Of a stretch of DNA of 64,000 nt, positions 26,176 to 35,007 are shown one piece after another. The number at the start of each line of letters is the position of its first letter. The first letter of the stretch is position 1. Origin of the DNA: Sphaerisporangium melleum. GTDB lineage: Bacteria; Actinomycetota; Actinomycetes; Streptosporangiales; Streptosporangiaceae. Location: NCBI RefSeq assembly GCF_014646695.1, contig NZ_BMNT01000020.1:11651-75650 (forward strand), read 5' to 3'. The position numbers were made by a program, and so were the translations under genes. The notes under the pieces were generated by a model. It made no database searches. It had not been told where the DNA came from and saw only the letters and a list, made by a program, of their open reading frames with translations.

Positions 26176-27021
26176 TCAGCGGCGCCGGTACTCCTCCCAG
26201 GTGCGGATGGTCACCTTCGGGCCGTCGTCCGGGCCGCGGCCGGAGAGCCCGTTCAGGCCGAGGTAGTAGTCACCGACCTGGTGCTGTGCCTGGCCGGCGA
26301 GATCGGTGTCGCTGATCGCGGCGGCGTGGATGTGCCACGGCCAGTCGGCCTGATCGGGGTTGCGCACCCATGCCGCGAACCCGACACTTCGCAGCGCGCG
26401 GACGGCCGCGGTGCGGGTGGCGGCGTTCATGCCCTTGACCGAGATGTCGACGACGCCGCCGCCGTCGTGGGTGCCCGCGGACGTGGGGTCGCCGCCGGGG
26501 TTGTACGAACCCTGCAACAGCACGAGGTCGCGGCCGAGCAGCCGCTTCGCCTCGGCCAGCATGCTCCGCGTGCGGGTGTTGACGACGCCGCCGTCGACGG
26601 CCACCTTGGCGCCCGGGACGATGGGATGGGTGACCTGGAAGCGGCCGGCGCCGAGCTTGGTGAGCGACGTCTTGCCCGGCAGGCCGTTGGCGGCGAGCCC
26701 GGTGAGGCCGAGCGACTTCTGGTACTTCGCGAAGGCGGTGACCGTCGTGGTGCCGAAGTACCCGTCCACCCACTTCGCGTCGAGCAGGTGCCGGTCGCGC
26801 AGCGCCCGTTCGACGAGGAGCACGCTTGCCTTGGCTCCGGGGGTCAGCTTGTCGTCCGGCCGCCGCGGGTCGATCTGGGCCGCCTTGACCGTCGCCTCCA
26901 TGTTCAGGCTCGGCAGGGCCCTGGCGTCGGCCGCCTGTGCCGCCGGCAGCCCCGGCACTCCGGTGAAGGAAGTGAGCAGGGCGGCCGCCACGGGGGCTGC
27001 GGCGTAGGAAGGCAGCTTCAT
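26176..27021 (-). CDS. Secreted peptidoglycan-binding protein with M15-like fold
   Basis: The 281-residue preprotein has a signal peptide (ending AAQA), a peptidoglycan-binding domain (LLDAKWVDGYFGTTTVTAFAKYQ, LPGKTSLTKL) and a C-terminal part with THDGGGVVDISV and WPWHIHAA, which look like the His/Asp zinc ligands of M15-type D-Ala-D-Ala peptidases. It is the first gene of the cell-wall operon; ATG 27021 follows AGGAGAG. The gap to the M23 gene (66 bp) contains TTTCCGTGG repeated several times. Likely a peptidoglycan carboxypeptidase or a zinc-dependent wall-binding protein. Confidence 0.8.
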   Translation of the reverse strand: MKLPSYAAAPVAAALLTSFTGVPGLPAAQAADARALPSLNMEATVKAAQIDPRRPDDKLTPGAKASVLLVERALRDRHLLDAKWVDGYFGTTTVTAFAKYQKSLGLTGLAANGLPGKTSLTKLGAGRFQVTHPIVPGAKVAVDGGVVNTRTRSMLAEAKRLLGRDLVLLQGSYNPGGDPTSAGTHDGGGVVDISVKGMNAATRTAAVRALRSVGFAAWVRNPDQADWPWHIHAAAISDTDLAGQAQHQVGDYYLGLNGLSGRGPDDGPKVTIRTWEEYRRR

Positions 27022-27263
27022 CGTCTCTCCTGGTCTCCGGCGCTGAGGGGGGTTCCTGCGGCGGAGACCACGGTTCCGAATCGCTGACGCTGTCCACAAC
27101 GAGATCGTGTTGTCAGCCTGTCCGGCAGGCGCTCCGTACAGGCGTACGCGCCGTCTGACAGGTGCTTCGATGGCCGGTGAGACGTACTTCCGCACAGCCG
27201 CGTAAGCGCGTGGCCGCCGGCTCGCAGCGTGGCGTCAAGCGGACGGTCGGGCGTGCGGCAGTG

Positions 27264-27432
27264 TCACCGCTTGGGCGGCCGGCGGTAGGTGACCGGCTTG
27301 TCGCCCTTCCCGGGGAACGCCATGATCAGCAGACGCTGGCCCCTGCCATGCGGTCGAGTCGCACATGCGCTGCGCGTCGGCTTCCCACTCCCGCATCTCC
27401 CGGTTCTCTTCAGCGGCCTCGGCCTTGACCAC
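27264..27432 (-). pseudogene. Frameshifted small gene
   Basis: On the minus strand, one frame reads VVKAEAAEENREMREWEAD up to CDSTAWQG with good GC3 bias, then loses it; a shifted frame continues as QRLLIMAFPGKGDKPVTYRR before TGA at 27264, also with strong GC3 bias. The two parts join naturally if one base was gained or lost near 27340. It lies 70 bp downstream of the winged-helix gene on the same strand. No family is recognised. The rest of 27022-27502 shows nothing else convincing. Confidence 0.5.
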
Positions 27433-27502
27433 GGCTCCGGCACTGGGGCAGACCTCTGCGAGCGGGTAGGTCAGCGGCCGGCGCGACCGAACTCGCGACG
27501 GC

Positions 27503-28612
27503 TCACGGCCAGCGCACCTCCGGGGTGCGTTCCACGAACCGTGCGTACTGCTCGAACGCCCGCTCGACCTCCGCCCGGTCGCCGCCGTGGAGCGGTACGA
27601 GCGGCTGGACGGAGATCAGCACCCGGCTCTTCGCGAGGATGCGCGTCCAGGTGGCCACGACCCGGCCGCCGCGTACCACGGTGGACCGGAAGACCCCGTT
27701 GCCGCCGGGGATGATGGCCGCCTTGTGCTCGTCGGCGACCATGAACGAGCGGTCCTTGTAGCCCAGCAGGTATTCGTCGAACCCGGGCAGCACGAGCACC
27801 TCGTCGTCCTCGGCCGGGAGAGGAGCGTCGAGGAGCGCGGCGTCGAGGTACGTCTCCAGTCCGTCGACGGTCACGCGGGCCAGAGCTTCGCCTGCCACGG
27901 CGATGCCGCGTTTGGCGTCGGCGGCGGTCAGGCCGGTCCAGCCCGCGAAGTCGTGCCGGGTGGCCGGCCCGCGGCCGCGGAAGTAGCGCAGCGCGATGGT
28001 GCCCAGCGCCTCGTCACGCTCCGGCCGGTGCGGGTCGGGGACCCACTCGTCGAGCAGCACGAAGCTCTGCTCGTTGCCGATGTTGGGGGCGATGCACAGC
28101 AGCCCAAGCTGGCTCGCGTGACACAGCAGGTGGTAGCCGCGCTGGCCACCGGTGTCGATGCCCTTGGCGCCGAGCACGGCCAGGCACTGCGACCGGCTCA
28201 GCCGCCCGCCGCCGGCCAGCGCCCCGCCCAGCACCTCCATGGCCTCGGCGACGGTCTCCTCTGGGAGGCCGAGCTGCTCGCGCCGCCGCGCGGCGGCGTT
28301 CAGCACCCGGACGGCCATCAGGTCGAGCATCCATCGGGCATCGCGGGACGGGACGAAATGGATGGTGCCGCGCATCGGCCAGGTGCGCAGCGCTTCACGC
28401 CGCTCCAGCGCGGCGGTGACGTCGGCGACGGTGTGTCCGGCCAGTCGCGCGCCGAACGACCACAGACCGCTGGCCAGATCTTGCGCCTGCATCGCGCCGA
28501 GCCAGGTCACCACCTCGGCCACGCCCGTCGCCCGGCCCGCGCCGCCGGACGACGCTCCCAGCAGCAGGCTGGACATCCGCAGGCCGAGCACCTGCCGGGG
28601 AGTGAGTTCCAC
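27503..28612 (-). CDS. Winged-helix DNA-binding domain protein (HTH_42/YcaQ-like)
   Basis: The 369-residue protein carries the conserved WLGAMQAQDLASGLWSFGAR, RTWPMRGTIHFVP, ATRHDFAGWTGL and LLPGFDEYLLGYKDRS-type segments of this family, whose members include YcaQ-type glycosylases that open interstrand DNA cross-links as well as uncharacterised homologues. In actinomycetes similar genes often accompany self-resistance to DNA-damaging compounds, but no such cluster is seen here. GTG 28612 is chosen (GAGG upstream); the frame is open to 28660. Confidence 0.85.
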   Translation of the reverse strand: MELTPRQVLGLRMSSLLLGASSGGAGRATGVAEVVTWLGAMQAQDLASGLWSFGARLAGHTVADVTAALERREALRTWPMRGTIHFVPSRDARWMLDLMAVRVLNAAARRREQLGLPEETVAEAMEVLGGALAGGGRLSRSQCLAVLGAKGIDTGGQRGYHLLCHASQLGLLCIAPNIGNEQSFVLLDEWVPDPHRPERDEALGTIALRYFRGRGPATRHDFAGWTGLTAADAKRGIAVAGEALARVTVDGLETYLDAALLDAPLPAEDDEVLVLPGFDEYLLGYKDRSFMVADEHKAAIIPGGNGVFRSTVVRGGRVVATWTRILAKSRVLISVQPLVPLHGGDRAEVERAFEQYARFVERTPEVRWP

Positions 28613-28720
28613 TGACGATCGCACCTCCAATGGCGCCACCGTAGCCCTCGCCACCGACAATCCCCGAGGCGGTGTTCCGGACGCCGCGCGGCCCCAGGCA
28701 CGCCTTCTCGTGAAGCGCGG

Positions 28721-29677
28721 TCAGAATGTGGCGATCGGGTTGACCGGGCTACCGGACGTACCGGCGAAGCGGACCGGCGCGACCGCGAGATGGAAGTCCC
28801 ACTGGCCGAGCTCGGCGGCCGTCGTGGCGCACGCCTCCAGGTCGCAGTTGTCGAGCATCCACAGACCCATCGCGACGAGGCTCACGGCGTGCACCGGCAT
28901 CAACACGTCTTCGTACCCGGACGGCTGAACGTCCTGGGGGGTGTCGGCGCCGATCAGCGCGACCTGTCGCTCATGCAGCCACGGCAGGCAGGACGCGTGC
29001 CAGCCGGACTGCGTGAAACCGGTGGCCGCACCGGTCTCGTGCCGGGCGCGGCCATAGCCGGTCCGCAGGAGCACCGCATCGCCGGATCGCACCCGCACAC
29101 CCTGGCGGCGCTCGGCCTCCTCGAGATCGTCGGGGAACACACCCTGCCCCGGTTCCAGCCACGGCACATCGCGCGCGCTCGCGACGTCCAGCAGGACACC
29201 ACGCGTGATGATCCCGTTCGCCGCCGCCGTGACGGCCGCCCACGCCGATCCCGTCGCGGCGTCGACCAGCGCGTGCGACCGCCCGTTGTACATCGTGCCG
29301 TCCCAGAAGATGTGGCACGGCGAGTCGAGGTGGGTGAGGGTGTTGCCGTGGAACGTGACGCCGAGCCGCTCGGACGAGAAGCCCCAGCGCCGGTCCTTGT
29401 GGAACGCGGGCACCGGCATGTTCTCGGCACCCGGCATGTCGGCGGCGCACGGGCACGTCGTCGTCGACCGCTCCATGTCCTCCGGTACGGCGACCTCCCA
29501 CGCGCACGACACGCTCCTGCCGTGGCGCACGGCCCGCGCCGCCGCCAGCCGGACGTCGTCGGTGATGTGGTTCAGCGTGCCGAGCTCGTCGTCGTCGCCC
29601 CACCGTCCCCAGTTCGACAGCGTCTCGAAGTACCCGAGCACGTCGTCCTGTGTGGGCATCGGCCGCCCTGCCGTCAT
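28721..29677 (-). CDS. Cyclase/kynurenine-formamidase-like hydrolase
   Basis: The protein of about 318 residues belongs to the metal-dependent cyclase family: GNTLTHLDSPCHIFWDG holds the His-x3-Asp-x-Pro-x-His metal site, and DVASARDVPWLEPG, LLRTGYGR and GADTPQDVQP match downstream motifs. Members hydrolyse N-formylkynurenine or related amides and lactones; the true substrate here is unknown. ATG 29677 follows GGAGGAG by about 12 bases; a GTG at 29701 is possible. It stands alone between the winged-helix gene and the xylanase. Confidence 0.88.
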   Translation of the reverse strand: MTAGRPMPTQDDVLGYFETLSNWGRWGDDDELGTLNHITDDVRLAAARAVRHGRSVSCAWEVAVPEDMERSTTTCPCAADMPGAENMPVPAFHKDRRWGFSSERLGVTFHGNTLTHLDSPCHIFWDGTMYNGRSHALVDAATGSAWAAVTAAANGIITRGVLLDVASARDVPWLEPGQGVFPDDLEEAERRQGVRVRSGDAVLLRTGYGRARHETGAATGFTQSGWHASCLPWLHERQVALIGADTPQDVQPSGYEDVLMPVHAVSLVAMGLWMLDNCDLEACATTAAELGQWDFHLAVAPVRFAGTSGSPVNPIATF

Positions 29678-29768
29678 ACCAGCATCGACTCCTCCGGTCA
29701 CGTGGTCGAAGTACCGCAGGCAGGGTATCCGCCCTCTCCTTTGCCATGACGGAGAAACCTCGCTCGTG

Positions 29769-29807
29769 ACGAAACGCCGCCGCCCGGTCGGGGCGGCGGC
29801 GTTTCGT
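29769..29807. terminator. Terminator downstream of xylanase gene
   Basis: A perfect 17-bp stem (ACGAAACGCCGCCGCCC and complement, 5-base loop) lies 27 bp past the xylanase stop in the minus direction. Confidence 0.9.
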
Positions 29808-29833
29808 GATCTCGCTGGGGCTTCCGCGGAGCG

Positions 29834-30922
29834 TCAGCCGTTGGTGCAGGCGGAGCCGTTCAGCGTGAAGGCCGTGGGGTTGGGGTTGTTGCCGGAGTAG
29901 GTGCCCTGGAAGCCGAACGTGGTGTTCGCTCCGGGAGCCAGGGAGCCGTTGTAGGAGACGTTGCGGGCGGAGGCCGACGAGCCGTTCTGGGTCACCTCGG
30001 CGTTCCAGGAGCTGGTGATCTGCTGGCCGGCCGCGAAGGACCAGGCGAGCGTCCAGCCGTTGATCGGGCTGCTGCCGGTGTTGGTGACCGTGATGTTGGC
30101 GGTGAAGCCGTTGTTCCACTCGTTCTTCACGTAGGCGACGCGGCACGGGCCGCCGGTGCCGCCGCTGGGCGAGGGAGAAGGCGAGGGCGACGCCGAGGGA
30201 GAGGGCGACGGCGAGGGAGACGGGTTGGTGGAGCTGTCCACCGTCACGTTCGAGCTTCCGCTGCTCTGGTAGCCCTCGGTGGCGAGGATCTGGTAGTCGT
30301 GGTTGCCGAGGCTCATCCCGTTCCGGGCCCAGGCGTCGAAGTGGTTGCCCGCCGTGATGGTGCCGCCGACGCGCTTCTGCTGCCGGACGCTCCAGTACTG
30401 GTTGAACGTGCTGCTGTTGCCCTCGATGGAGGGGGCGTTGTACCGGGTGGTCAGGTAGATGTCGTACGTGCCGCCGTCGCTGGTGACGGTGCCCTTGTAC
30501 GTACCGGTGGGCCGCCAGCTGCCCCAGCTGTCCACGATGTAGTACTCGACGAGCGGGCTACGCGTCCAGCCGTAGAGGGTCAGGTACGCGTTGCCGGAGG
30601 GGTTGAAGCTGCCCGAGTACGTCACCGTTCTGCGCGCGCCGGGCTTCCAGCCCTTGCCGGCGACGAAGTTGTTGGTGTTGCGCCACGAGGTGCTGTAGTT
30701 GCCGCCGGAACCGAGCTCCATGGAGACGGAGCCCTGGGTGTCGGTCCAGAACGAGAAGAAGTAGCCGTTGTTCGTCCCGGTCTGGTTGGTGGTCACCGCC
30801 GCGTCGGCGGTGCCGGGCAGCATCATCGTGAAGGCGACCAGGGCCAGCACGCAGGCACGTCCGATGAGCAGCATGCCGCTGCGGAGGTCGTGGTACGGCG
30901 GGCGGGTGGGAACGTCGGTCAT
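29834..30922 (-). CDS. GH11 endo-1,4-beta-xylanase with CBM2
   Basis: This secreted enzyme of 362 residues hydrolyses xylan. After a signal peptide (cleavage near ADA, residue 41) comes a GH11 jelly roll with nucleophile E126 in [12 protein letters not shown] and acid/base E216 in ATEGYQSSG, then a PSPSPS linker (233-253) and a CBM2 (260-362) with conserved Trp residues and terminal cysteines. ATG 30922 follows GGAGGAA; the frame is open much further upstream, but that part lies in the regulatory region. The inverted repeats upstream are annotated separately. Confidence 0.96.
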   Translation of the reverse strand: MTDVPTRPPYHDLRSGMLLIGRACVLALVAFTMMLPGTADAAVTTNQTGTNNGYFFSFWTDTQGSVSMELGSGGNYSTSWRNTNNFVAGKGWKPGARRTVTYSGSFNPSGNAYLTLYGWTRSPLVEYYIVDSWGSWRPTGTYKGTVTSDGGTYDIYLTTRYNAPSIEGNSSTFNQYWSVRQQKRVGGTITAGNHFDAWARNGMSLGNHDYQILATEGYQSSGSSNVTVDSSTNPSPSPSPSPSASPSPSPSPSGGTGGPCRVAYVKNEWNNGFTANITVTNTGSSPINGWTLAWSFAAGQQITSSWNAEVTQNGSSASARNVSYNGSLAPGANTTFGFQGTYSGNNPNPTAFTLNGSACTNG

Positions 30923-31661
30923 GTGCGTGCTTCCTCCTAAGGCCTGGCGGGGGACTCTGCCGAGGGCCAGGGTGGCGGCCACCGCCACGTCGATGCCGCA
31001 CGACGCGGCGAAGGTCGGCGGGCCGCCGTACTCGACGGCCCGGGCACCGTGCCGCGGCCGGTGCCTCAGATCGGCAGTGGCCAAGGCCCGAAAGTATCGG
31101 GCCCACGACGAAAAGCGTCGAACTGATTGCGGCGCGCTGTCAACGAGCGGGAGTGATCGCGGAAGCCGGATGCCGACCGACCCTCCCCGAACCGGCATCG
31201 GACCTGCCCCTGGCCCGCCCGGCCTGATCAACGTCCCAGATCGACGGCTGAAACTTTCGGTCGGCGGTAGCGGCGTCCCGGCGGTACGAGGCCCATACCC
31301 GGCCCGCGCCCGCGAGGTCGCCAGGCACCGTTCGCCCGGCGCGGGCGAGAGGACTCCAGCCCCTGCCCGGCCCCCGGCGATGTACGTTTCATGCGGCCGA
31401 TGGCGGGTCACGCCGGAGGGATCACGTATCTCCCCTGGTCAGGAGCGGAAATAGCGGCTACAAGGGCCTGTCGTCCCTTCTCAGAAGGTAAGTCGCGGTC
31501 GCGGACCTGGATGTGACGACGGCTATGCCGATACCGTCCGGTCGGGCGCGTCAGAGCATGGAGTCTGTTTGGTCGCCGTCGTACTCCGGTCGTTTCGCGG
31601 CGGAATGCGATCGGGTCGGACGCGCTCCGCCCTCCGACGAAGCCCGCCTCTGGAGCCCGAC
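30923..31661. promoter_or_regulatory. Divergent control region of xylanase and PQQ dehydrogenase
   Basis: No gene is seen in these 739 bp. It holds GGCCCGA-N5-TCGGGCC (31085-31103), CGACG-N5-CGTCG (31106-31120) and the small palindrome GAAACTTTC (31250-31258). GAAA-N-TTTC-type elements have been noted upstream of Streptomyces xylanase genes, so control by xylan-related signals is plausible. No TGGGAGCGCTCCCA CebR box was found by eye. Confidence 0.5.
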
Positions 31662-33242
31662 ATGCCAGGAAATCGCTGGGCAGCCCGCGCGCTGCTCGCC
31701 TTGTCCCTGCCACTGCTCGCCCCCGCGATCGCGCTCACTCCATCAGCGTCCGCGGCGACCTCACGATCCGCCCCGGCCGCCGCGTCCTCGTCCGTATCCG
31801 CCGGTGGCGCGAGGGCGCCGCAGGCCTCCACGGTGCCGCTCGAAGAGATCAACGTGGTCACCACCCAGGTCGCCTTCGGGTTGCAACGCCCCGTCGCCCT
31901 GGCCGCACCCGATGACGGGACCGACAGGCTGTTCATCGTCGAGAAGCGCGGCACCGTGCGGGTCTACCACCCGACCACCGGCCTCGCGCAGACCCCGTTG
32001 ATCGACATCACGGCGTCGGTGGACACCTCCGACAACGAGCGGGGCTTGCTCGGCATCGCCCTCCCCGCCGACTTCGCCCAGAGCCAGAACCTGTACCTCG
32101 CCTACACCGCGCTGCCGGACGGCGCGGTGACCCTGGCCCGATACAACCTGGGCAACGCGCGCCTCGAACCGCTGCTCTCCCAGGAGCACGCCGAGTTCGG
32201 CAACCACAACGGCGGCCAGCTCACCTTCGGCACCGACGGCTACCTGTACATGAGCATCGGTGACGGCGGCAACGCCGGAGACCCCTTCGACTCCGGGCAG
32301 CGCCTGGACACCCTGCTGGGCAAGATCCTGCGCGTCGACGTGAACCGGAAGTGCGGCTCCCTGGCCTACTGCATTCCCGCCGACAACCCGTTCGTCGGCC
32401 GCGCGGGCGCCCGCGGGGAGATCTGGATGTACGGCGCGCGCAACCCCTGGCGCTTCTCCATCGACCGCGCGGACGGCTCGATGTGGATCGGCGACGTCGG
32501 CCAGGGCAAGTGGGAGGAGATCGACCACGTCAAGGCCGGACGGCAGGCCGGCGCGAACCTCGGCTGGTCCTGCTACGAGGGACTCGAGGTGTTCGACCAG
32601 ACCCAGTGCCGGACCGACGTCCAGTACACCAAGCCGGTCTTCACCTACTCGCCGTGGACCGGCGGCTGCGCGGTCATCGGCGGACAGGTGTACCGCGGCC
32701 AGAAGTTCGCCGACCTGGTCGGGGGCACCTACATCGCCACCGACTACTGCTCCTCCACCGCGTGGGCGCTGCGCGAGGACGGCCAGGGCGGCTATCTCCA
32801 GGCCGAGATCGGCAAAATGCCCACCCAGGTCACCGCGTTCGGCGCCACCCCGAAGGGCGAGCTCTACGTCGTCAACGACCTCCCCGGCATGCTGCACCAG
32901 GTGTCGTTCGAGCGGGCCGCGCCGACCTGCCGGATCAAGGTGGTCAAGCAGGCCTGGGGCACCGGCATGACCGTCGACCTCACCATCACCAACACCGGCA
33001 CCACACCGATCGACGGCTGGACCCTGGTCTTCCCGCTGTCCCGCGGCCAGACCGTCATCTCGGACTGGAACACCGACCTCACCCAGGGCGGCGACATCGT
33101 CACCGCGGTGAACGCGAACTACAACGGGTCCATCGCCCCTGGCCGCAGCGTCACCATGGGCTACCTGGCCAGTCACACCGGTGACGCGTCCACGCCGGCC
33201 CGGTTCTCCCTCAACAGAGACACCTGCGCCGTGGAGGGCTGA
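31662..33242 (+). CDS. PQQ-dependent sugar dehydrogenase with CBM2
   Basis: The 526-residue secreted protein has a signal peptide (ending PSASA), a soluble glucose/sorbosone dehydrogenase-type beta-propeller (about 62-425; RPVALAAPDDGTDRLFIVE, ERGLLGIALPADF, the HNGGQLTFGTDGYLYMSIGD segment with the catalytic-type His, and EIWMYGARNPWRFSID) and a C-terminal CBM2 (428-526). PQQ enzymes of this fold oxidise sugars and pass electrons onward. Fusion to a cellulose-binding module places the activity on plant polymer, where it could feed oxidative enzymes (inference). ATG 31662 follows GGAG. It is divergent from the xylanase. Confidence 0.92.
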   Translation: MPGNRWAARALLALSLPLLAPAIALTPSASAATSRSAPAAASSSVSAGGARAPQASTVPLEEINVVTTQVAFGLQRPVALAAPDDGTDRLFIVEKRGTVRVYHPTTGLAQTPLIDITASVDTSDNERGLLGIALPADFAQSQNLYLAYTALPDGAVTLARYNLGNARLEPLLSQEHAEFGNHNGGQLTFGTDGYLYMSIGDGGNAGDPFDSGQRLDTLLGKILRVDVNRKCGSLAYCIPADNPFVGRAGARGEIWMYGARNPWRFSIDRADGSMWIGDVGQGKWEEIDHVKAGRQAGANLGWSCYEGLEVFDQTQCRTDVQYTKPVFTYSPWTGGCAVIGGQVYRGQKFADLVGGTYIATDYCSSTAWALREDGQGGYLQAEIGKMPTQVTAFGATPKGELYVVNDLPGMLHQVSFERAAPTCRIKVVKQAWGTGMTVDLTITNTGTTPIDGWTLVFPLSRGQTVISDWNTDLTQGGDIVTAVNANYNGSIAPGRSVTMGYLASHTGDASTPARFSLNRDTCAVEG

Positions 33243-33296
33243 CCGGCGCCGTATCTGGATCCGGAGATGACCGCCGGGTCCGCGAATGGTCCCTCG

Positions 33297-33331
33297 CGCC
33301 GATCGGATGTGCCGTACACGTCCGATCGGCG
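33297..33331. terminator. Convergent terminator hairpin
   Basis: A perfect 11-bp stem (CGCCGATCGGA and complement, 13-base loop) lies between the PQQ dehydrogenase gene and the convergent GntR gene. Confidence 0.85.
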
Positions 33332-33366
33332 CGACGATGCGCGGCGGTAGAACCGGTCGTCTGGGT

Positions 33367-33744
33367 TCAGGACGAGGCCGGTGCCGCCGTACCGGACGCC
33401 AGAGCCGCCTGTACGATGCGGATCGCCTCGCCCGCGTCGATGCCGACGCTGGCGATCACGGCCGCGTAGTCGGCGGCGGCCCGGCGAGCCCGCTCCCGGC
33501 CCTCCTCACCCGCGGCCGACACGAACGAGCCCGCCCGCCCGCGCGTCTCGATCAGCCCCGCCTCCTCCAGCTCCCGGTAGGCCCGGCCGACCGTGTTGAC
33601 CGCCAGGCCGAGGTCGGCCGCGAGGTGGCGGATGGTCGGCAGCCGGGCGCCCACGGCCAGCGTACGGTCCTGGATCTGCCGGGCGAGCTGGGCCCGCAGC
33701 TGCTCGAACGGCGGCACGGGCGAGCCCGCATCGATGACGATCAT
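33367..33744 (-). CDS. GntR-family regulator, YtrA type
   Basis: This 125-residue regulator has an N-terminal GntR winged helix (PPFEQLRAQLARQIQDRTL, RLPTIRHLAADLGLAVNTVGRAYRELEEAGLIETRGRAG split by short turns) and only a short helical C-terminal part, as in the YtrA subfamily. YtrA regulators usually repress an operon containing ABC or membrane proteins in response to envelope stress or antibiotics. It overlaps the upstream membrane-protein gene by 4 bp (ATGA), so both are expressed together and probably autoregulated. Confidence 0.92.
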   Translation of the reverse strand: MIVIDAGSPVPPFEQLRAQLARQIQDRTLAVGARLPTIRHLAADLGLAVNTVGRAYRELEEAGLIETRGRAGSFVSAAGEEGRERARRAAADYAAVIASVGIDAGEAIRIVQAALASGTAAPASS

Positions 33745-34556
33745 CGAACGCTCATGACCCGCCGGGCCACCGTCGCGCTCGACGGCATCCTGGCCGAGAG
33801 CGCGACGCACACGGCCAGGCTCAGGACCAGGTAGGCGACCGCTGCGGCGTTCCACCAGCCGGGCGCGGTGCCGAACAGCAGCACCATGGGCAGCGACCAC
33901 TGCACGCTCGGCATGGTGAGGTCGCGGGCGTCCTCGACGCGCATGATGACGTCGGCGGTCAGCGACTCCTCGTCCTCCGCCACGACCGGGCGCCGCAGCA
34001 GGTAGCGCAGCTGCATGACGATGATGGCCGTCACGCCGAGCAGGCCGATCAGCAGGACGACGGCCAGCTGCCGCACGATGGGGTCGGGAACGGCCAGGGC
34101 GCTCCCGGCCAGCGCCATCGCGCCGGCGAACGTGACCACGGCGAAGACGGCGTACGCCCTGCCGAGCACGGTCGGCCAGCCGGGCTGGACCAGATGGGCG
34201 GCCCGGCGGGACAGCGTCGCGCCCGCCCGCTGGTCGACACGTCGCACCCACAAGTCGAGCAGCGACTGTGCCAGCAGCAGCCCGGCCACCAGCGCGGTCA
34301 GGGCGAGCAGCGGCAGCGGGCGATGCGGCTGGGAGCTGCCGAAGGCGGAAACGGCGACGAGCGCGCTCGCGACGATCAGCACGGCGACGATGACCTGGGC
34401 GGCGAGGCGGGCGCGTCTGCGGACCGCCAGCCGATTGGCCAGCAGCGGGGTCGGGCGGGCTTCGGCCAGGCCGTGCTGGGCCAGCCACTCCCCCGCCAGT
34501 CGCAGATCGACCGCACGCGCCGGCGGATCCACGTCCGATAACGGGTCACGGGTCAT
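33741..34556 (-). CDS. Membrane protein co-transcribed with YtrA-type regulator
   Basis: The 271-residue protein has a soluble N-terminal stretch (residues 1-50) and about six TM helices, two near 51-100, two near 135-180 and two at the C-terminus. No domain of known function is recognised. ATG 34556 follows AAAGGAGG. It is first in a two-gene operon with the GntR gene; no ABC ATPase is present, unlike typical YtrA operons. Confidence 0.85.
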   Translation of the reverse strand: MTRDPLSDVDPPARAVDLRLAGEWLAQHGLAEARPTPLLANRLAVRRRARLAAQVIVAVLIVASALVAVSAFGSSQPHRPLPLLALTALVAGLLLAQSLLDLWVRRVDQRAGATLSRRAAHLVQPGWPTVLGRAYAVFAVVTFAGAMALAGSALAVPDPIVRQLAVVLLIGLLGVTAIIVMQLRYLLRRPVVAEDEESLTADVIMRVEDARDLTMPSVQWSLPMVLLFGTAPGWWNAAAVAYLVLSLAVCVALSARMPSSATVARRVMSVR

Positions 34557-34567
34557 AGCGCCTCCTT

Positions 34568-34618
34568 TGTCGCAAAGCTTGTCTCAACAGCATGCGTCAT
34601 AGGTTGCGACATAGTCAA
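34568..34618 (-). promoter_or_regulatory. Promoter and operator-like repeats of the YtrA operon
   Basis: On the minus strand a -35-like TTGACT (34618-34613) is followed by TGTCGCAA (34611-34604) and, 28 bp on, its inverted partner TTGCGACA (34575-34568). A short TTG-AGA-CAA palindrome lies between. The arms flank the likely -10 region and are good candidates for the GntR binding site. Confidence 0.5.
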
Positions 34619-35007
34619 CCAACGGGTGCCGGACGAAGGACGGCCGTCCACGCCTTCCCAGCCCTCGCGGGACCGGCGGCCTACGACCGCGAAGAAAGAT
34701 CCCACGCAGGGTGCCACGAGACCGACGCCGTCGCGGTAGCAGGCGTACCTGGTGCGTGGCCGGACGCGGCCGAGATCGTGAACCCCGCGGGTGGCGTTCG
34801 CCGCGGTTAAGGCCGAACGAGGTCAACACCGCCGACGGCACCTGGCCCTCGCCCGGACGATCGCCCAGCGGCTCGCCGGGCCGAGTCCAGCCGGCCGACC
34901 CATCCTCCGGAGCGTAGGGGAGTGCTGTATTGCCGTTAACGGCTGAGACGTGTAGGACGATCTCTTGTCGTCACGTCCGTACGCCTGAGGTGCCGGGAGC
35001 CCGAATC
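34619..35007. other. Intergenic region with a 12-bp palindrome
   Basis: No convincing gene is seen; the open frames lack ribosome sites and recognisable products. GCCGTTAACGGC, a perfect 12-bp palindrome at 34932-34943, lies 65 bp before the OsmC-like start and is a candidate operator. Confidence 0.5.

Noticed and set aside
25072-27087. A 671-residue plus-strand open frame
   Set aside because: It is the antisense of the three cell-wall genes, which have signal peptides and catalytic motifs; the plus frame has none.
30923-31661. Signal-peptide extension of the xylanase frame upstream of 30922
   Set aside because: The open frame continues to 31411, but a strong GGAGGAA site precedes ATG 30922, and the upstream codons lie in the operator-rich region and do not resemble any domain.
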